The notes: generated from the letters alone by a model not told the origin. 64,000 bases of DNA from Leptospira johnsonii (GCF_003112675.1 NZ_BFAY01000011.1:62001-126000), one strand, 5' to 3'. Counted from the first letter of the stretch, positions 9,441-20,204 are shown. Program-made: numbers and translations.

Positions 9441-12400
9441 TTAAGCTCTTACCCTGGTCAGATATGCGACCTGGGGACCGACATTTAAATACTCAAGAAC
9501 TCTGAAAGATCTAGGATCCGAACTGAGTTTGGATACCGTAGAACTCTTATCGTTCGTGTTTCCGAAACTGATTGCATCGGCCGCACAACTTTGTTGGCAG
9601 GCAGTCTTCAGTTCTCCGTCTTTCAACGTACGACCTTCGTTTTTGGCCTGGATCTTTTTCTCTGCGATACGAGAAGAACAGAAGTTACATTTTTCCATAA
9701 CCCCTCTTCCACGAACCGTAACATCTGGATTGAGTCCAAGATATCTAGGAGTTCTGGATCCTTTTTCAGCTCCAGTCTCGTTATACCAGTGTTGAGCCCA
9801 GTTATAACGACGAACTTTGTAAGGACAGTTGTTAGAACAGTAACGAGTTCCAACGCAACGGTTATAAACCATGTCGTTGATCCCTTCAGAACTATGAACG
9901 GTAGCCATAACAGGACAAACAGTCTCGCAAGGAGCGTTATCGCACTGTTGGCATAGCATAGGCTGGTGAGCGATCTGTAGATCTTCCGGTTTTTCAGGAT
10001 CACCGATATAGTAACGGTCGATACGAAGCCAATGCATCTCGCGACCCACTCTTACTTCGTCTCTTCCTACTACCGGAATATTGTTCTCTACTTGGCAAGC
10101 GATGACGCAAGAACCGCAACCGGTACAAGCAGTCAAATCGATAGCCATACCCCATTTGTAACCAGGGTATTCATGAACCGGGTTTGCTCCGGCTGCATAG
10201 ACCATCTTACCGTCTTTTTTGATTTTAGGGATTTCGGATTCTTTAACTCCGGAAGCTGGATTCTTTTTCCATTCTTCCAAAGAAGTAGATTGGACCAAAG
10301 GACGATCTTCGTATCCGAAACCTGGAGATAATACGTGGTGGTGCTGGGTGCAAGCAAGCTTGTAGGTTTTTCCGGTCTTCTCGAGAGATGTTACGGAAAT
10401 TCCAGAGAAGACTCCATCTTCTGCCAGAACATAAGCGTTCTTACCTACTTCGTTCCCTACTTTACCTGCAGCAGTTCTTCCGTAACCAACCGCGATCCCG
10501 ATCGTATCCTTATGCACTCCAGGTTGAACCTGAGCAGGAAGTTCGATAGAACCTTTCGTGGTTTTTACGGAAACTACATCGTTGGATTGGATTCCTTTTT
10601 CTTTTGCTAATGCAGGAGAAATAACTACGTAGTTGTCCCAAGTAACCTTAGTAACAGGATCCGGAAGCTCTTGTAATAGAGAGTTATTAGCCGCTCTACC
10701 GTCTCCGATGGAGCTTGTCTCATAAAGAGCCAGACGGATCCCAGCAGGATAACTTGCAGGTTTTTTCAGGGCTCCTTTGTTGAAGCCACGAGTAGCACTT
10801 GCAGTTTTTCTGCGGTCCTTAGCTCTTACAGTAGTTCCTACTCTGAGAAGATCTTCCCATTTCTGTTTGGAACCAAGTTTTTTAGTCCAAGAGTTCTTTA
10901 CGTATTCGTAAAATGATTTTTCTCCGCTTAGAGATCCGCCTGCAAAAGCGATCAAGCTATCCTCGAAAGAACGAGTGTTGAATAAAGGACGGATCGCAGG
11001 CTGTTGGATGGAGAATATTCCCTTAGTTCCTTCTGAATCTCCCCAAGACTCTAAGAAATGAGTAGTGGAAGCCAGATAGTTGGAAGCAAGTGCAGTCTCA
11101 TCCGCTCTGTCTGCAATACTTACGGTCAAAGCAGCTCTATGAAGAAGGTCCTTCCAAGATTCTCCCGCTTGGTAAACCAAGTTGGTATCGTAAAGGAATA
11201 GAACTCCTACTTTAGTTTGTTTTAATGCTTCAGTAAGTTTGTTTAGGTTACCTGAATAATCCACCAAACCTTCTTTTTTAGGAGAAGCGTAATCAACAGT
11301 CTTACCGTCGTTGTCTAAAGTAGAGTTTAAGAAGTTTACTAGGATCTGAAGATCTACAGCTTCTTTGGTAGAAGCAGCTAGACCACCAGCAACCACAAGA
11401 GATCTTCCCTTGTTTGTCCAAAGTGCTTTTGCAGTTTTGCGGATACCTTCTGCGCTAACGCCAAGTTCTCCCGCGAGACTTTCTACAGTAGAAGCTCCGG
11501 TAACGTCCTTGGTGTTTGCTCCCAATTCTCCCAAACCTGCAGCAATTGCAAGTGCCAGTTTGGACTGGTCGCCAGGACGAATCGGAAGTCTAAGATCCGC
11601 GTTAGATCCGGACATAGTCGGAACGGATTCAGCAGCGATGAAATAGTTAAGATCTTTTGCACCATCTCTTAGATTTCTGCGTTTTGCAAAATCCTTTTGG
11701 TGTTCCTCAGGAGACAACCATCCACCCATAAAATCGCAATCGATGGACAGAATCGTGTTCGCCAATTCGAAATTATAGTTAGGAACAAGCGCCTTTCCGT
11801 AGGAAGCAGCTTGAGCTTTGGAGATTGCGTCTTCTGGAGAAGTGATAGAGATCTCTAAATGTTGTCCTCCACCGACTGCTTTTAAGAAGTCAGCGATGAT
11901 CGCTTTGGTGGAAGGAGAATCAAGAGGTCTAGTTACGATTACAGTATTACCTTTATTCTTAGAAAGAGCTTCCTGCACTTTAGAATCCAAAGCGGCCCAT
12001 TGGATATTCTCCACTTTTCCGCCGGAAATTGCAGCAGGACCTTGTGCTCTGTCTGGATCATATAGATCAAAGATAGCAGCCTGGCCGGAAGCACCAAGGG
12101 CACCTTGAGAAACAGGGTGATCTTCGTTTCCTTCTAATTTTAGAGGACGACCGTCTTTAGATCTTACTAAGTAACCGGTTCCGTTGAATACGGTTGCGTA
12201 GTAGTAAGATTGTCCGTGTTTTACGAAATCGAAAGTACCTTCGTCGGTTTTCAGATCCACATATGGAACGATTTTTTCGACAGGCTTGCGAACGCAGTTT
12301 AAGGAAGTCATAGCGACTCCCGCGCCCATCAATTTAAGGAAGGTCTTACGATCGAACTCACCGGACTTAATCCTTGCGATGACTGGATCCGGAGAAGTGA

Positions 12401-12503
12401 AAAATTCAGAGCGCGCTAGATCCTTCGTTTCTTTTTCGTTATCTTTCAGTTCGAGGGAGAGCCAGTGAGCTTTCTTTTCTTTCTGGAAATTCTTTTTATC
12501 CAT
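9441..12503 (-). CDS. actB: Alternative complex III Fe-S / molybdopterin-like subunit ActB
   Basis: 1020 residues combining two parts, as in known ActB. Residues ~1-760 form a molybdopterin-oxidoreductase-like domain that in this family carries no molybdenum; residues ~785-960 form a ferredoxin-like domain with four Cys groups (CTGCGSC, CQQCDNAPCETVC, CVGTRYCSNNC, CNFCSSR plus CQQSC). These match one [3Fe-4S] and three [4Fe-4S] clusters of the family. The N-terminus has an RK variant of the Tat motif (DRKTFLKLMGAG) followed by a Cys (SLNC), suggesting Tat export and possibly lipidation. It follows actA by 19 nt. Confidence 0.96.
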   Translation of the reverse strand: MDKKNFQKEKKAHWLSLELKDNEKETKDLARSEFFTSPDPVIARIKSGEFDRKTFLKLMGAGVAMTSLNCVRKPVEKIVPYVDLKTDEGTFDFVKHGQSYYYATVFNGTGYLVRSKDGRPLKLEGNEDHPVSQGALGASGQAAIFDLYDPDRAQGPAAISGGKVENIQWAALDSKVQEALSKNKGNTVIVTRPLDSPSTKAIIADFLKAVGGGQHLEISITSPEDAISKAQAASYGKALVPNYNFELANTILSIDCDFMGGWLSPEEHQKDFAKRRNLRDGAKDLNYFIAAESVPTMSGSNADLRLPIRPGDQSKLALAIAAGLGELGANTKDVTGASTVESLAGELGVSAEGIRKTAKALWTNKGRSLVVAGGLAASTKEAVDLQILVNFLNSTLDNDGKTVDYASPKKEGLVDYSGNLNKLTEALKQTKVGVLFLYDTNLVYQAGESWKDLLHRAALTVSIADRADETALASNYLASTTHFLESWGDSEGTKGIFSIQQPAIRPLFNTRSFEDSLIAFAGGSLSGEKSFYEYVKNSWTKKLGSKQKWEDLLRVGTTVRAKDRRKTASATRGFNKGALKKPASYPAGIRLALYETSSIGDGRAANNSLLQELPDPVTKVTWDNYVVISPALAKEKGIQSNDVVSVKTTKGSIELPAQVQPGVHKDTIGIAVGYGRTAAGKVGNEVGKNAYVLAEDGVFSGISVTSLEKTGKTYKLACTQHHHVLSPGFGYEDRPLVQSTSLEEWKKNPASGVKESEIPKIKKDGKMVYAAGANPVHEYPGYKWGMAIDLTACTGCGSCVIACQVENNIPVVGRDEVRVGREMHWLRIDRYYIGDPEKPEDLQIAHQPMLCQQCDNAPCETVCPVMATVHSSEGINDMVYNRCVGTRYCSNNCPYKVRRYNWAQHWYNETGAEKGSRTPRYLGLNPDVTVRGRGVMEKCNFCSSRIAEKKIQAKNEGRTLKDGELKTACQQSCAADAISFGNTNDKSSTVSKLSSDPRSFRVLEYLNVGPQVAYLTRVRA

Positions 12504-12522
12504 CTGTTATGCTATCTCCTGA

Positions 12523-13029
12523 TTATCTGTGACAGGTGGAACAGTCGGTAGGAGCATTGTTCTCCCGGTGGCAGTTGATACAGTATCCCATATTCAGGGA
12601 TGCTACCTGCTTGACCTTGACCATTTCAGCTACATTGCCATGGCATTGAGAACAATCCACGCCTCTTGAGATATGGCGAGAGTGATTGAACTGAACGTGA
12701 TCCGGCAAGTCGTGGATTTTCACCCACTCGATCGGCTTCTTGTTCGAGTAACTTTCGCTCAAAAATTTAATATCTGGGCTGTTCTTTGCAACAAGCGAGT
12801 GACAGTTCATACAAGTAGAAGTATTCGGAACCGTTGCGTGCGCGCTTGTTTCTACACCAGTGTGACAATAACGACAGTCTATCTTATTATCACCTGCGTG
12901 AATCTTGTGGTTAAAAGGTATAGGCTGATCCGGAGAGTAGCCTACATATTTGGAGGGAGAAAAAATCAGGTAAGCCACTGCTGCAATAGCAATAAGCGGA
13001 ACCGAAAGTTTCAAAGCTTTCTTATTCAT
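12523..13029 (-). CDS. actA: Alternative complex III pentahaem cytochrome ActA
   Basis: 168 residues: one N-terminal membrane anchor (residues 8-23) and a periplasmic domain with five CxxCH sites at 52-56, 73-77, 126-130, 150-154 and 163-167. Extra His residues (FNHKIH, FNHSRH) are the expected distal ligands of a cytochrome c3/c7-like class III fold. It is the first gene of the act operon, as in other bacteria with alternative complex III. Confidence 0.94.
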   Translation of the reverse strand: MNKKALKLSVPLIAIAAVAYLIFSPSKYVGYSPDQPIPFNHKIHAGDNKIDCRYCHTGVETSAHATVPNTSTCMNCHSLVAKNSPDIKFLSESYSNKKPIEWVKIHDLPDHVQFNHSRHISRGVDCSQCHGNVAEMVKVKQVASLNMGYCINCHRENNAPTDCSTCHR

Positions 13030-13342
13030 TCGTGAGAAGTCCCGTGGGTTCCAAAATAAGGTTTGGGAACAAGGATTTTGTCTTCGGTTAAAATTGCAAG
13101 TAAACGCCTAAAAACGCGATCGGTTTGGCGATTTCTTGCATTTTTCTTTGAGACTAAGTATCAATTAAATGGATACTATTTATACTTAAGAAGGTCTATT
13201 TTAGAAGATAAAAGATCTCGAATACAAAACCTAAGTTTATGATAGATATGATCAGAACGATCGTTCTTAACTTTAAGAAAATTCCTGGATTTTACTTTCT
13301 CACTTCTCTAAAATATGAATTCAAAAATCTAATTTGGAAAGA
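13030..13342. other. Upstream region of the act operon, about 310 bp
   Basis: Divergent spacer carrying the act promoter (minus) and the EEP-gene promoter (plus). Two inverted repeats are visible: AGTATC-N9-GATACT (13157-13177) and a perfect 14-bp palindrome AGAACGATCGTTCT (13254-13267). Neither matches a regulator site I can name. No gene is seen here. Confidence 0.5.
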
Positions 13343-14191
13343 ATGATGCACTGCGCACTGATCCGATTTCTGGGAATTCCCTTCGCTTTCCTAATAACAA
13401 TCTCCATTATCGCGAAAGGTCCTATAAAAAAACTCAAAGTAACAAGCTTCAATTCGTACTTTTTATATGATGAGATTGGAGACTCTCATAAATTTCCGAA
13501 AGATAGAAAACATAGAACGGAAGAAGATTTTTCTAAGATCAAAAAGATAATTCTCCATAATCATCCGGACGTAATCGGATTCCAAGAAATTGAAAACGAA
13601 ACGGCACTTCATCATATTATAATAAATGAATATGATTGCAAGGCAACGGTTACTCCGGGCTATTCCCAAGAATTAGGGCTTTGCTGGAAAAAGGAACTGG
13701 GTAGCCCGATTATCAGAGAATTGGAACAACTTTCTCTTCGCCCAGGACTCAGAAAAGGGTTACTTGCAGAGTTCAATTTCGACGGTAAGAAAGTTTCCGT
13801 AATAGTAGTTCATTTAAAAGCAGGCCATTCTCCCAAAGATAAGAAGGAAAGAAAGGAACAGATACTTGCGCTGAAGGAAATCCTACCGTCCCTAGGCAAA
13901 TTTGTTCTATTAGGAGATTTTAATGAGGTTTTGGAAAGAAGAGTAGATCTCTGGAAAATCCTACAAAGAAATCTAAAACTTAAGATTGCGAATTATAAAC
14001 AAAAATCAGACTGCTGGCAGCATAACGACGGCTTTATCGATTATCTGATCACGAATATGGAATGGCAACAGGGAAGTTTTGTCCAAACCAAGTTTGAGAC
14101 CGACGATGGTAATTTTGATGGAAATCCAAGTGCGGAAAAAGGCCTTTCTGACCATTGCCCGGTGAGTGCGGACCTACTATTAGAGAGATGA
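13343..14191 (+). CDS. Endonuclease/exonuclease/phosphatase (EEP) family protein
   Basis: 282 residues, hydrophobic N-terminus (residues 5-22) that could be a signal peptide or anchor, then an EEP fold. Catalytic motifs are in order: DVIGFQEIEN, VVHLKAG, LLGDFNEV, DYLITN and LSDHCPV, giving the metal-binding Glu, the Asp-Phe-Asn and the final Asp-His pair. Members hydrolyse phosphodiesters in nucleic acids, lipids or inositol phosphates; the substrate here is not evident. The ATG at 13343 is preferred over an upstream TTG because GGAAAG sits just before it. Confidence 0.8.
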   Translation: MMHCALIRFLGIPFAFLITISIIAKGPIKKLKVTSFNSYFLYDEIGDSHKFPKDRKHRTEEDFSKIKKIILHNHPDVIGFQEIENETALHHIIINEYDCKATVTPGYSQELGLCWKKELGSPIIRELEQLSLRPGLRKGLLAEFNFDGKKVSVIVVHLKAGHSPKDKKERKEQILALKEILPSLGKFVLLGDFNEVLERRVDLWKILQRNLKLKIANYKQKSDCWQHNDGFIDYLITNMEWQQGSFVQTKFETDDGNFDGNPSAEKGLSDHCPVSADLLLER

Positions 14192-14220
14192 TCGTCTCAG
14201 ATTATCTTAAACACCCAGAA

Positions 14221-14928
14221 TCAAAGTTCTCGTTTCAAAACTTCTATATCTGAATTCAATTCTTGGATAGAAGATCTCATCTTGCCGTTATAAATCCCAC
14301 GTAATCTAAGTTGAGAATCTAAAAGATATACATGATCTGAATGAAGGAAATCATTTTCAGTCAGTTTCTTTTTGGCGTCTTCTTTCGGGATAGCTGTGTC
14401 TGCATTAAAGGAATCTCTGGCCAAGGCATAAATCTCCTTTTGATCTCCGGTTAGAAGTTTCCATTTTTCATAATGGATCTTTCGTTTGGATCCATATTCT
14501 TTTAGGACCTGAGGAGAATCTAGATTGGGCGTAGCGGAGAAGGACAAAATTTGGATACTGGGATCAGCCTCGAATTGCTTCTGCACCAAACTCAAATTGT
14601 TTGTGATCGTAGGACAGATCCCGGCACATTTAGTAAAGAAGAAGGAAACCACAGTAATCTTTCCCTTACAGGAGCCTTCCGAGACATCTTGATTCTCCTG
14701 ATCTTTCATTATAAATTTAGAAATTTCCCTGGGCTTATGCGAGTCTTTTCTCTCCCAAACCGGCTGTAGATCCTTTCCATAATACAACGGAAGTTTGTCT
14801 TTCTGGGGCAGGGAGAAGTCTGTAATCTCTTCAGAGTATTCTTCTTTTGGATCTTTGGAACAACCAACCAAAATAGAGATCAAAACCAAACTACAGAATA
14901 AAATTCTAGAATAGGATCGTATTCCCAT
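14221..14928 (-). CDS. SCO1/SenC-type copper chaperone
   Basis: 235 residues from the preferred start, with signal and lipobox (ISILVGCSK) and a thioredoxin-like SCO domain. The copper/redox motif is CAGIC (a CxxxC within FTKCAGICPTI) and the distal His lies in HSDHVYLLD, the full ligand set of SCO proteins that load the CuA centre of cytochrome oxidase or related enzymes. The ATG at 14928 is chosen because GAGGAG lies 6 nt upstream. It overlaps the end of the preceding gene by 23 nt. A CuA client could be NosZ or an oxidase encoded elsewhere. Confidence 0.92.
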   Translation of the reverse strand: MGIRSYSRILFCSLVLISILVGCSKDPKEEYSEEITDFSLPQKDKLPLYYGKDLQPVWERKDSHKPREISKFIMKDQENQDVSEGSCKGKITVVSFFFTKCAGICPTITNNLSLVQKQFEADPSIQILSFSATPNLDSPQVLKEYGSKRKIHYEKWKLLTGDQKEIYALARDSFNADTAIPKEDAKKKLTENDFLHSDHVYLLDSQLRLRGIYNGKMRSSIQELNSDIEVLKREL

Positions 14929-15460
14929 CTTCATCTCCTCGGATCTGGCTGCATAATTTCCCACCTGTCATTCCATATGCACGTCCCTGGTGGATCACAA
15001 AGTTCATATAGATCTGCCCGTTCTCTCTCCACATCTTCTTACCAATCACTTTTCCATGATCGAATTTTGCATAAGAATACAATGTGCCGGAGTTTCTCCA
15101 TTCCCATTGGGGTCCATGGAACTGCCCTTCCAAGTATTCATTATGAAAACGTTTTTTACCGTCGGGGAACCAACCTAGATGAGTTCCAACTTTCTTCCCT
15201 TCAGAAAATTCTCTTTCTGCCAAAACTTGTCCGTTGGAATGTACATCCGTCTCTTTTCCATCAGGTAAACCGTTCTTATAGGAAGTCACACGGACAATTC
15301 CCAATTCTTCTGCCTTAGATTCCAAAAGTCCGTAAAACTTCTCTCCTCTATAAAAAACGACTCTTCCATTTCGAGTGATAGAAGGATCAATACTTGCGAC
15401 CCGAACCGGATCGCAAGCGACTAGAAGAAAACAGATCGCGAGTAAATAGAACTTCAACAA
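14906..15460 (-). CDS. MORN-repeat (YwqK-like) lipoprotein
   Basis: 184 residues with lipobox (CFLLVACD, Cys 16) and several MORN-2-type repeats, recognisable by their D/E-G-x-x-x-x-x-x-x-x-x-x-N-G-x spacing (GLPDGKETDVHSNGQ, WFPDGKKRFHNEYLEG, WEWRNSGTLYSYAKFDHG, MWRENGQIYMNF). Such surface or periplasmic repeat proteins have no assigned enzyme activity. It lies between the YHYH-domain gene and the SCO gene in one operon. Confidence 0.75.
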   Translation of the reverse strand: MLKFYLLAICFLLVACDPVRVASIDPSITRNGRVVFYRGEKFYGLLESKAEELGIVRVTSYKNGLPDGKETDVHSNGQVLAEREFSEGKKVGTHLGWFPDGKKRFHNEYLEGQFHGPQWEWRNSGTLYSYAKFDHGKVIGKKMWRENGQIYMNFVIHQGRAYGMTGGKLCSQIRGDEDGNTILF

Positions 15461-15469
15461 AACCTCTAA

Positions 15470-16354
15470 TTAGTCTACGGAACCTGGAGTTCCCTTGAAG
15501 TAACTTCCAATAATGTATCCGTTCAAACCTGTATTGTTTTCTACGTGATAACAATACGTTCCATCCGGAAACTCAGTTGGAGTACAAGAAGTTGTGTGAG
15601 TGGTTGAATCCAATGTAGGATAAGAACCAGATTGGTTTTTCTTTCCATAGATTGGAAAACCATCCAACATGATCCCTACCATGCTATCATCGTCGTTAGT
15701 GATCTTGTAAGGTTCTGTATGATAATGATATTTTCCAGTATTCTGAGGGTGCCCTTGGGATTGGTCCATCGTGTAATATTCTGTAGCAAAAGAATCTCCA
15801 GGAGCTGCCTGGTTATTAAAGATCACAACGCCTAATGTTGTAATTCCTACAGAATCTGTTCCTGCATTGGATTGGGTACAATCCGTAACGGTAGGGGTAG
15901 TCGGGATCGTCATGGTGATATTCTGAGATATAATGGTATTCGGATTTGTATGGAAACCTCCAGCAGTGTCCATCGCCTCATTATATCCAGAAGCCACTGA
16001 ATAATATGCACTTTTATGAGGCGGCTTATCGTTGGTAGTGATCACATAATTAGAACCGGAGACCGTTACGGTTACACAATGAAAACTGGTTTTCATCCAG
16101 CAAGGTGCCTCTGCAGCGATACTAGTTACGCAGGTAGGACCTCCAAAACCTAGGTCATCGGTTGCATTGTTCACTGCTGCAGGACAGGAGGAATTGTCCG
16201 TAAGGGTGGTAGGCATTGTAGTGGTGGTTGTAGGTGTACATTGAGAAGCGGCTAATAAAACCGCGGCCGAAGACAGGTCGCTTCCTCCGGAACTATCGCA
16301 GTTCCAAACAAAAGCTGCGATGGCAGTCAATAGAATACATCGTAATCGAAGCAT
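15470..16354 (-). CDS. YHYH-domain lipoprotein
   Basis: 294 residues: lipobox AFVWNCD (Cys 19), a Thr-rich linker, then a domain ending in GKYHYHTEP and DGFPIYGKK, the signature of the YHYH protein family. These proteins are secreted and their biochemical function is unsettled; the paired His residues suggest metal binding. Seven further Cys could form disulfides. It is the first gene of a three-gene operon with a MORN protein and a SCO copper chaperone, which supports a role in periplasmic metal handling (inference). Confidence 0.82.
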   Translation of the reverse strand: MLRLRCILLTAIAAFVWNCDSSGGSDLSSAAVLLAASQCTPTTTTTMPTTLTDNSSCPAAVNNATDDLGFGGPTCVTSIAAEAPCWMKTSFHCVTVTVSGSNYVITTNDKPPHKSAYYSVASGYNEAMDTAGGFHTNPNTIISQNITMTIPTTPTVTDCTQSNAGTDSVGITTLGVVIFNNQAAPGDSFATEYYTMDQSQGHPQNTGKYHYHTEPYKITNDDDSMVGIMLDGFPIYGKKNQSGSYPTLDSTTHTTSCTPTEFPDGTYCYHVENNTGLNGYIIGSYFKGTPGSVD

Positions 16355-16445
16355 AACTACTCCAAACTTGTTATTGAGTTTAATTTACGAAATCTTTTGG
16401 ATGAATTCGACCGTCCCAATCGGCTCGAACCATATTTTTGCTATT

Positions 16446-17657
16446 TTAGGCAGAGCTTACTTCGGAAATTTCTTCCAGATACTGAGTTGGTGTCTTTCCT
16501 GTGACTTTTTTAAAGGAAGTATTAAAAGTGGACTTGGAATTGAACCCATACTCAAGGGCCAATCTCAGAAAATTAGGACGTTCTTCCGAAATATTTTCCA
16601 AAGCGGAAATGATATCTTTGATCCTATATTCGTTCACAAAATTATAGAAATTTGTTTCTAAGGTTTCGCTTAAGATTTGTGTGATATAGAATCTAGGAAC
16701 TTCCGTATTTTCGGAAAGTAGATCGATGGAAAATTCGGAATCTTTATAAGGTTTTTCAGATTCCATATAATTCCGGATCTTAGAAAGATACTCAGGAATC
16801 ATATCCTCTCTCAATCCGGACTTTTCGTATTTTTTGCGTTCTTCTTCCACTTCCTCATCTTCTTTTGGACCCTTTTGTTGGAACTGAAACGCGTGCAGTT
16901 CTCTATGAGTGTAAACCACAGTTTGTCGAACCCCGAACCAACAGAAAAACACGGAGAACGCTAATACTGCTGCTCCTCGAACCAGTCTTGGTTCGTAGGC
17001 TTCTGGAGGAAGATCCGTAAACAGTAAACCTTCTAACAAAAAATGAACACAGGTAGAAATTACGAATAATACTAAACTCCAATACATCCATCGTAAATCC
17101 TTAATACTGTCGATATTAGAAAAATGATTTACGATATTCTTCCTATGTCTGTTCAAAAGTAGAAATGTCCAAACGGAATACACTAGCATGGAAGTAACTA
17201 ATAATCCGCCGTTTGGATGAAATCCCCTACTCGGCCTATGCCAATCGTGAGGATAAAATTCTTCTTCAGGAGTTTGGAAGAAGAAAAACCTAGTCAAAAG
17301 AATAAATTGTAAGATAATAAAAGGAGCAAAATGAAGAAGGTCCGATCTTCTAAAACTTTTACCTTCCATCGTCAAATTTCGAATATACAATAATAATAAC
17401 GGACCATAGGTATAAGGAAATAGAATAGTAAAATCTAAAAACTCAGGCCCCCATTCGAATCTGTGAACAAGTAAATGTCCTAGATGAGGTGCCGCAAGAA
17501 AGATCGTAAACACGGAATAAATAGAATCGAAAGGATATCTTGGCCGTTTAGTAAAGATCAGAAATGCGGAAAAAACGCAGATTGTAAACGAGATGATCGG
17601 GATCGCAGGAACCATAACTAAGTTTGACCCGGAAAGTCTCCTGGCTTGGTCCTCCAT
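16446..17657 (-). CDS. AraC-family regulator with 7TM N-terminal half
   Basis: 403 residues: about seven transmembrane helices in residues 15-245, a charged linker, then a C-terminal AraC-type double helix-turn-helix ([27 protein letters not shown]). Membrane-bound AraC regulators of this layout are common in Leptospira; the signal sensed is unknown. The start is uncertain: the first Met (17657) overlaps the acyltransferase gene by 40 nt, while an internal ATG (17615) lies 2 nt after that gene's stop and directly precedes the first helix. Confidence 0.85.
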   Translation of the reverse strand: MEDQARRLSGSNLVMVPAIPIISFTICVFSAFLIFTKRPRYPFDSIYSVFTIFLAAPHLGHLLVHRFEWGPEFLDFTILFPYTYGPLLLLYIRNLTMEGKSFRRSDLLHFAPFIILQFILLTRFFFFQTPEEEFYPHDWHRPSRGFHPNGGLLVTSMLVYSVWTFLLLNRHRKNIVNHFSNIDSIKDLRWMYWSLVLFVISTCVHFLLEGLLFTDLPPEAYEPRLVRGAAVLAFSVFFCWFGVRQTVVYTHRELHAFQFQQKGPKEDEEVEEERKKYEKSGLREDMIPEYLSKIRNYMESEKPYKDSEFSIDLLSENTEVPRFYITQILSETLETNFYNFVNEYRIKDIISALENISEERPNFLRLALEYGFNSKSTFNTSFKKVTGKTPTQYLEEISEVSSA

Positions 17658-18580
17658 CTTCTATGCACCCAAAAATATTGCTCAGGATACAGTTTCACTT
17701 CTTCTTCTAAAGCTTTCGTCCAAACTTCAGTGTAGTGACGGATCGCAGCTTCTCTATCCGAGAATGCGGATTTATCTACGAAGCCAAGATCTTTAACTCG
17801 GACCATGACCTTTCCTTTTTCTCCGCATAAAACCGAATAGAGTAACATTTTTGCGCCGGTCAAATAAGCCATCAACGCAGGGCCTTGGTAAGTAGAAGCT
17901 TTACGATTGAAGAAGTCCACAAAGATCCCGACCTTACCGGCATTTTGGTCGGAACCGAATCCCACCCAGTATCCTTGTTTTAACATTTTAGTAACTTGGC
18001 TGGATTCTTCTGTGGAAACTAATTTGATCCCATTCTTACTTCTTAATTTATGAATGAGTCTATCCACGTAAGGGTTTCGGACTTTTTTATAAATCCCTCC
18101 TCCCTTCATTCTGATCCCCATGAATTGTACAAGGATTTCCCAGGTCCCAAAATGTCCTGAGATCAGAACAACTCCTACTCCATCTTGGATCGTTTTTTGT
18201 TCGATTGCTAGAGACTCAGCATCATAAACCAGATACTTATCCATCCATTTACGACTTAAACGAGGAGCGAATAAAGTTCCCGCAAGAAGATCACCTATAT
18301 GAAGAAAACTTTTCCATACGAGTTCCTTCTTCTTTTCTTCCGAATATTCAGGGAATGCATAAGAAATATTATCGTAAGCTATCTTACGATGTTTTTTAGC
18401 GAGTGGATAAAGAAGACGTACCAAAAATCTTCCGTAAACTAAACAGGCTCTATAAGGTAGAATTCTGAACGGTAGATAAAATAAGTATAAAAAGATATAA
18501 GGAATAATATAGCGAACCAAAGTAGATCCAATTCTTGTTTTTCGAACATAAGGACCCGGTCCAGGTTCTTTGACAAGCAA
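17618..18580 (-). CDS. Lipid A biosynthesis acyltransferase (LpxL/HtrB family)
   Basis: 320 residues with an N-terminal membrane segment and the acyltransferase core: the catalytic SGHFGTWE (HxxxxE variant), a [12 protein letters not shown] stretch, and [19 protein letters not shown], all typical of LpxL/LpxM-type lysophospholipid acyltransferases. They transfer a secondary acyl chain onto the lipid A precursor at the inner membrane. The start codon is TTG with GAGGG just upstream. It is 8 nt after the M20 peptidase gene, so co-transcription is likely. Confidence 0.9.
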   Translation of the reverse strand: MLVKEPGPGPYVRKTRIGSTLVRYIIPYIFLYLFYLPFRILPYRACLVYGRFLVRLLYPLAKKHRKIAYDNISYAFPEYSEEKKKELVWKSFLHIGDLLAGTLFAPRLSRKWMDKYLVYDAESLAIEQKTIQDGVGVVLISGHFGTWEILVQFMGIRMKGGGIYKKVRNPYVDRLIHKLRSKNGIKLVSTEESSQVTKMLKQGYWVGFGSDQNAGKVGIFVDFFNRKASTYQGPALMAYLTGAKMLLYSVLCGEKGKVMVRVKDLGFVDKSAFSDREAAIRHYTEVWTKALEEEVKLYPEQYFWVHRRWRTKPGDFPGQT

Positions 18581-18588
18581 AAAGACCC

Positions 18589-20025
18589 TCAGTTCATTTG
18601 ATGTAGTATCTCGAATAGGATCTGTGTTCCCAATTTCAAATTTTCCAGACTAATACTTTCGTTCTTAGCATGAAGCATAGTGAGTTCTTTTTCGTTCAGA
18701 AGAACAGGAATTAACCCATAACACTCCATACCTATCTGACGAAAGTAAGCATTATCCGTTTTACCTGGAGAAATAAAAGGTGCCGCCACACTTCCCGGGA
18801 TTTTACGAGTCGCAACAGAAGCAACCGTTTGAAAAAGAATAGAATCTAATTTAGATTTGTCTGAAGAAACTGTGGATGCAGGTTCCACTTCTACTTCATA
18901 TTTTTCGGCGATCTTCTGGATCTCTTTCAAATATTCCAGAGGCTCAAATCCAGGAAGAAGTCTCACATCCAGTTTCGCTTCCGCTAAGGAGGAAAGTACA
19001 TTATGACCTTTACCTTCTTCCGTTTTCAGACCGGAAACGGCCTTAGTATTTCGAGTGATCGCACTGAGCTGTCTACTTGCACGAATTGGCCCGTACAGTA
19101 ATCTTCTCAAGATTGGAATATTTGAATTTTTTAATATAAATGAATTAGGAAATCGACTGATCGTTCCCAACTGATAAAAAAATCCTTGGGTTTCCTCGGA
19201 AATACGGATCTCACTATCGTATTCCAAAACTTCTGTCAAAAATTTCAAAAGTCTAAGACTTGGATAATTTTGACTCGGAGTGCTTCCATGTCCCTGGTCC
19301 CCTTTAGCCTTTACATTCAACCAAAGATTTCCTTTTTCTGCATATTGGATATTGAAGATGATACTTCCTGGAATAGCGACATCCCTCGTCCCGAAACTCC
19401 CCTCGTTCAACATATATCCGTAACCTTTGAATAATTCAGGATGAGCCCTGAGTAAAAACCTGGCGCCTCTTTCGCTGCCCGATTCTTCGTCCGCCATACT
19501 TAAGAACATTATTTTTCTTTTAAGTGGAACCGCAGATCTTTTGAGTTCCAGAAAAGAAATGATCTGCATCGCAATTAATCCCTTACAATCCAAGGCTCCT
19601 CTCCCGTGAATTCTACCGTCTTTGATAATCCCCGCAAAAGGATCTTCCGTCCATTCCTTAGGATCCGCTTCTACCACATCCAAATGGTTTCCTAAAATTA
19701 AACCTTTTTCAGAACTAGGAACACTTGGCTCCAACTCTGCAATCAGATTCACTCTATCCGGAAAGCCAGGCTCGGAGATAAGCTTAGTTTTGATCCCTTC
19801 CTTTTCGAAAATAGATCGGATATATTCTGCGACTCGTTTTTCGTTTCCTCTCACCGATTTAATCCGGATCAGATCGGTGAGAATTTTAACCGCTTCTGAT
19901 TCTCTCTTATCCCAAGATAGGATATGACTCTCTTCTTTTAGAGGAGTGTTTTTAATGGGGGATGTGACACATTGAAAAAGGAATAAGATAGAACAAAGGT
20001 GAAGAAATGTGCGGGAAGCAAACAT
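18589..20025 (-). CDS. M20/M25/M40 metallopeptidase, lipoprotein
   Basis: 478 residues with a lipobox-like signal (FLFQCVT). The M20 metal motifs are present: [12 protein letters not shown] (His and Asp), RGALDCKGL (bridging Asp) and [11 protein letters not shown] (Glu-Glu). A C-terminal His in a NAYFRQIG / LHAKNE region supplies the last ligand. Relatives hydrolyse N-acyl amino acids or dipeptides; the lipid-anchored location suggests use of external peptides. The substrate is unknown. Confidence 0.85.
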   Translation of the reverse strand: MFASRTFLHLCSILFLFQCVTSPIKNTPLKEESHILSWDKRESEAVKILTDLIRIKSVRGNEKRVAEYIRSIFEKEGIKTKLISEPGFPDRVNLIAELEPSVPSSEKGLILGNHLDVVEADPKEWTEDPFAGIIKDGRIHGRGALDCKGLIAMQIISFLELKRSAVPLKRKIMFLSMADEESGSERGARFLLRAHPELFKGYGYMLNEGSFGTRDVAIPGSIIFNIQYAEKGNLWLNVKAKGDQGHGSTPSQNYPSLRLLKFLTEVLEYDSEIRISEETQGFFYQLGTISRFPNSFILKNSNIPILRRLLYGPIRASRQLSAITRNTKAVSGLKTEEGKGHNVLSSLAEAKLDVRLLPGFEPLEYLKEIQKIAEKYEVEVEPASTVSSDKSKLDSILFQTVASVATRKIPGSVAAPFISPGKTDNAYFRQIGMECYGLIPVLLNEKELTMLHAKNESISLENLKLGTQILFEILHQMN

Positions 20026-20204
20026 TCGCCATTTCTAAAGTATAAGCGACTCAGCGTCCAGAAATTTAGAAGAAACAGGGAAAAGTAGCCCCAGGAGGAC
20101 CCTGGGACCAAAACCAAACCAGGCTCATAACAAAGCCTACTTAAGAATTCGGTGGGTTTCTAAAATTTCCCTTATACTTTTTTTCTTAAATTTAAAAAAA
20201 AGAA

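Noticed and set aside
9529..12468. Several open frames antisense to actB
   Set aside because: They are long because of the codon bias of the opposite strand and show no independent protein features.
13254..13267. AGAACGATCGTTCT palindrome upstream of the EEP gene
   Set aside because: Perfect but only 14 bp, and no regulator or second copy could be named; left as an unassigned element.
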